The translations under genes were made by a program, and so were the position numbers. The notes below the pieces were generated by a model that had not been told where the DNA came from, did no database searches, and saw only the letters and a list, made by a program, of their open reading frames with translations. DNA of 9,560 nt from JADLHS01 sp036274115 (GTDB lineage: Bacteria > Verrucomicrobiota > Verrucomicrobiia > Limisphaerales > JADLHS01): the NCBI GenBank assembly GCA_036274115.1, contig DASUGI010000300.1:1-9560 (forward strand). The letters run 5' to 3'. Each line of letters begins with the position of its first letter. Within the stretch, counting starts at the first letter, position 1. Shown here in pieces: positions 7,114-9,560 of the stretch.

Positions 7114-9560
7114 AACTCCCGGCCGCATCGGAGCCAGCGGAATGTTGCTTCAGGAAATCCTTTTCCAGGCCGCATCCTCCCGTGCCGGCCCGCTTTCTCT
7201 CCCGCAAAGGCGACTCTGGGTGCTCCACCAGATGCAGCCGGAGAATCCGCGATATAACATGGCCAGTATCGTTCGGCTCACCGGGGCGCTTGATTTTTCT
7301 GCTTTAACCAACGCGCTAAAGACCGTCGCTGCCCGGCACGAAACCTTGAGAACGTGGTTCGCGATGGGTGACTCCGAGCCGATGCAAGTCGTCGAGGCGG
7401 ACGCAAAAGTTGCCATTGGAAGAATGGAGCTCGACACAGTCACCGATGCCGAACGCGAACCAACGTTGCAGCGTGCCATTCAAGAAGAAATCAGCCGTCC
7501 TTTCGATTTAACGACAGTTCCACTGATTCGCTGTAGTCTGTTCAAGCGTGGGCCGAACGAGCACCTGCTGGTTACGACGATGCCCCATCTCATTTCGGAT
7601 GAGTGGTCGTTCCGGATCTTTCACCACGAGCTGTTCGAGTGCTACGCAAGCACCACCAGCCAGTTGCCGCTGGCATTGCCGGAGTTGCCGATTCAATACG
7701 GCGATTATGCCGAATGGCAGCATGGCGCGGTTCAAAGGGGACGCTTTCAAAGTGAGCTTGAGTATTGGAAGGGACAGTTGAAAGGCAACCCAGTGGGTGT
7801 GGAACTGCCGACCGATTATCCGCGCCACTCGCCACGAGGTTGTAAAGGCGGTGAAAGCTGGCGGGAGCTTGATGTTAAGTTGGGCAGTTCGCTGACAACC
7901 CTGGCGCGCTCTGAGGATGTCAGCTTGTTCATGGTGTTGCTGGCTGCTTTCGAGGCTCTGCTGTTTCGCTACACCAGGCAGGAAGACCTCATCGTCGGAA
8001 CGCCTGTCGCCGGACGCAATCAGGTTGAAACGGAAAACCTCATCGGCTGCTTCGTCAACACCCTGGCGTTGCGCAACCGGCTTTCCGGTGCGATGACGTT
8101 TCGGGAATTGCTCGCGCAAGTTCGCGAAACGGCCCTGGGCGCGTATTCCAATCAGGAAGTCCCGTTCGAGAGGATCGTCGAGGCATTACAGCCGGAGCGC
8201 GTGGCCGATCGAACGCCATTCATCAACGTGATGTTTTTCTTACAACACGAACCCGGTGAATCCCTCCAGGTGCCCGGTCTGAAAATAGAGTTCCTGGACC
8301 CGGATACGGGTCCGGCAAAATTTGATCTCACTTTGTTTGTCCGGCAGACGGGAAGCCGGCTCGTCGCTGCGGCGCAGTATGATGCTGGCCTGTTTGCTCC
8401 GGAAACCGTTGGCCGCTTTCTGGAGCATTACGAGAATCTGCTGAGAAATGTTGTCGCCCGACCTCACCAGTGTGTCTCCGAACTCCCTTTGTCAAGTGAA
8501 GCAGAACGCGAATTAATCCTTTCAGAGTGGAGCGGCACGCCGACCGACTATCCCCGCAACGCCACCGTTCACGAGTTGTTCGAAGAGCAGGTACGACTCC
8601 GTCCCGAGACAATCGCCCTGAAGTGCGGAGCCAAGTCTCTTTCCTATCGCGCACTCAATGCACAGGCGAATCGCGTGGCTCGCGACCTCCAAAAGTGCGG
8701 TGTCACGCCGGGAGCGCTGGTCGGACTTTGTTCGGAACGATCGTTGGAAATGATTGTGGGCATGCTCGGCATTCTCAAATGCGGAGCGGCCTATGCCCCG
8801 TTGGATTTTAGCCTGCCGAGAAAACGATTGGCTCAGATGCTCACGGATTTGAATCCGGCGGTCCTGGTGGCAACTCACGACCGGCTGTTGCTGCCGGAAA
8901 GCGCGCTGATTCCGACCCTTTGTTTGGAACGCAGCGAACAAATTTCGGTTGGAGAATCCGTCGCGGATCTGCCGGGGCAGGGTCGTGCCGACGGCCTGGC
9001 CTATGTCAGTTTCACTTCAGGCTCCACGGGCAAGGCGAAGGGCGTCCTGGTGCCGCATCGCGGGATCGTGCGATTGGTCCGGAACACGAACTACGTGCGG
9101 TTTGAACCCGGCGATACATTCCTGCAACTGGCGCCGTTGGCGTTCGATGCTTCGACCTTCGAGATCTGGGGTTGCCTGCTCAATGGAGGCACTCTGGTCA
9201 TCGCACCGCCGGAGTTGCCGTCCTTGTCTGAACTGGCGGAGCTTATGGCACGGCATCAGGTGACCACCGCCTGGTTTACGAGTGGCCTGTTCAATCAAAT
9301 TGTCGATGAGCAACCGGAATTACTGAAACCGCTGCGCCAGGTCCTCACCGGAGGCGACGTGTTGTCTCCATTGCACGTTCGGGAGGCGCTTCGCGTGCTT
9401 GGCTTGAACGCGTTGATCAACGGCTACGGACCCACGGAGAATACCACCTTCAGCACCTGCTACCACATTCCACCTGATTTCGATGGAAAGGGAGCGGTGC
9501 CGATTGGCCGGCCCATTGCGAACACGACCTGCTACGTTCTGGACGAACGGCTTCAGCCCG
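7097..9560 (+). CDS. NRPS: C - A (valine), 3' end outside window
   Basis: An uninterrupted frame from the ATG at 7097 to the window edge (821 codons, no stop), so the protein is incomplete. The condensation domain (about residues 32-460) opens with LSLPQRRLWVLHQM (33-46). Its active-site motif is PHLISDE at 163-169: the first His of HHxxxDG is Pro and the Gly is Glu, while the catalytic second His (164) and the Asp (168) remain. The linker around EW (477-478) leads into an A domain: A3 FTSGSTGKAKG at 639-649, A4 FDASTFEIW at 683, A5 YGPTEN at 777. The pocket residues visible (D684 A685 F688 W726 L750 G752 G776 T784 F785) read DAFWLGGTF, which matches valine codes (DAFWxGGTFK); the tenth residue, the A10 Lys, is beyond the edge. 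The rest of A and presumably a T domain should follow to the right. The gene overlaps the preceding stand-alone C gene by 17 bases and has a strong Shine-Dalgarno site within it, so it belongs to the same operon. It should add valine to the chain. Confidence 0.94.
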   Translation, partial: MGPPAETPGRIGASGMLLQEILFQAASSRAGPLSLPQRRLWVLHQMQPENPRYNMASIVRLTGALDFSALTNALKTVAARHETLRTWFAMGDSEPMQVVEADAKVAIGRMELDTVTDAEREPTLQRAIQEEISRPFDLTTVPLIRCSLFKRGPNEHLLVTTMPHLISDEWSFRIFHHELFECYASTTSQLPLALPELPIQYGDYAEWQHGAVQRGRFQSELEYWKGQLKGNPVGVELPTDYPRHSPRGCKGGESWRELDVKLGSSLTTLARSEDVSLFMVLLAAFEALLFRYTRQEDLIVGTPVAGRNQVETENLIGCFVNTLALRNRLSGAMTFRELLAQVRETALGAYSNQEVPFERIVEALQPERVADRTPFINVMFFLQHEPGESLQVPGLKIEFLDPDTGPAKFDLTLFVRQTGSRLVAAAQYDAGLFAPETVGRFLEHYENLLRNVVARPHQCVSELPLSSEAERELILSEWSGTPTDYPRNATVHELFEEQVRLRPETIALKCGAKSLSYRALNAQANRVARDLQKCGVTPGALVGLCSERSLEMIVGMLGILKCGAAYAPLDFSLPRKRLAQMLTDLNPAVLVATHDRLLLPESALIPTLCLERSEQISVGESVADLPGQGRADGLAYVSFTSGSTGKAKGVLVPHRGIVRLVRNTNYVRFEPGDTFLQLAPLAFDASTFEIWGCLLNGGTLVIAPPELPSLSELAELMARHQVTTAWFTSGLFNQIVDEQPELLKPLRQVLTGGDVLSPLHVREALRVLGLNALINGYGPTENTTFSTCYHIPPDFDGKGAVPIGRPIANTTCYVLDERLQP

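Noticed and set aside
3143..9521. Identical stretch CGGCCCATTGCGAACACG in genes 1 and 3
   Set aside because: It encodes the conserved GRPIANT motif of both A domains and is explained by shared ancestry, not a mobile repeat.

Overview
The window is the left edge and first modules of a non-ribosomal peptide synthetase (NRPS) locus in a moderately GC-rich Gram-negative-type bacterium. No taxonomic marker is present. A DUF2959-type lipoprotein beside a soil-type NRPS cluster would fit Verrucomicrobiota, but that is a weak inference.

Layout. Positions 1-271 hold no secure gene, only a short minus-strand open frame, and end in a clear rho-independent terminator (221-248) for the next gene. Positions 272-958 (minus) encode a DUF2959-like lipoprotein with its own Shine-Dalgarno site. 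About 400 bases of divergent intergenic DNA follow. From 1358 to the right edge there are three consecutive plus-strand NRPS genes that overlap one another by 4 and 17 bases, so they are almost certainly one translationally coupled operon. The third gene runs off the window at 9560 with no stop codon.

The assembly line is unusual. Gene 1 (1398 aa) reads: C-terminal half of a condensation (C) domain, adenylation (A), full C, carrier (T). There is no T domain between A and C. Its A-domain pocket reads DILQLGLVWK, essentially the glycine code. Gene 2 (520 aa) is a free-standing C domain. Gene 3 (at least 821 aa) begins with another C domain, closely similar to gene 2, whose active-site motif starts PH instead of HH. 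This is followed by an A domain with pocket residues DAFWLGGTF, matching valine. Two C domains therefore sit back to back in adjacent proteins with no A or T between them.

Working model (inference): the gene 1 A domain loads glycine across the intervening C onto the C-terminal T domain. The gene 1 C domain may join an acyl or peptidyl group, delivered in trans, to that glycine. Gene 2 and/or the gene 3 C domain then passes the chain to valine. Thioesterase, reductase, MbtH, transport and tailoring genes are not visible and would be expected to the right.
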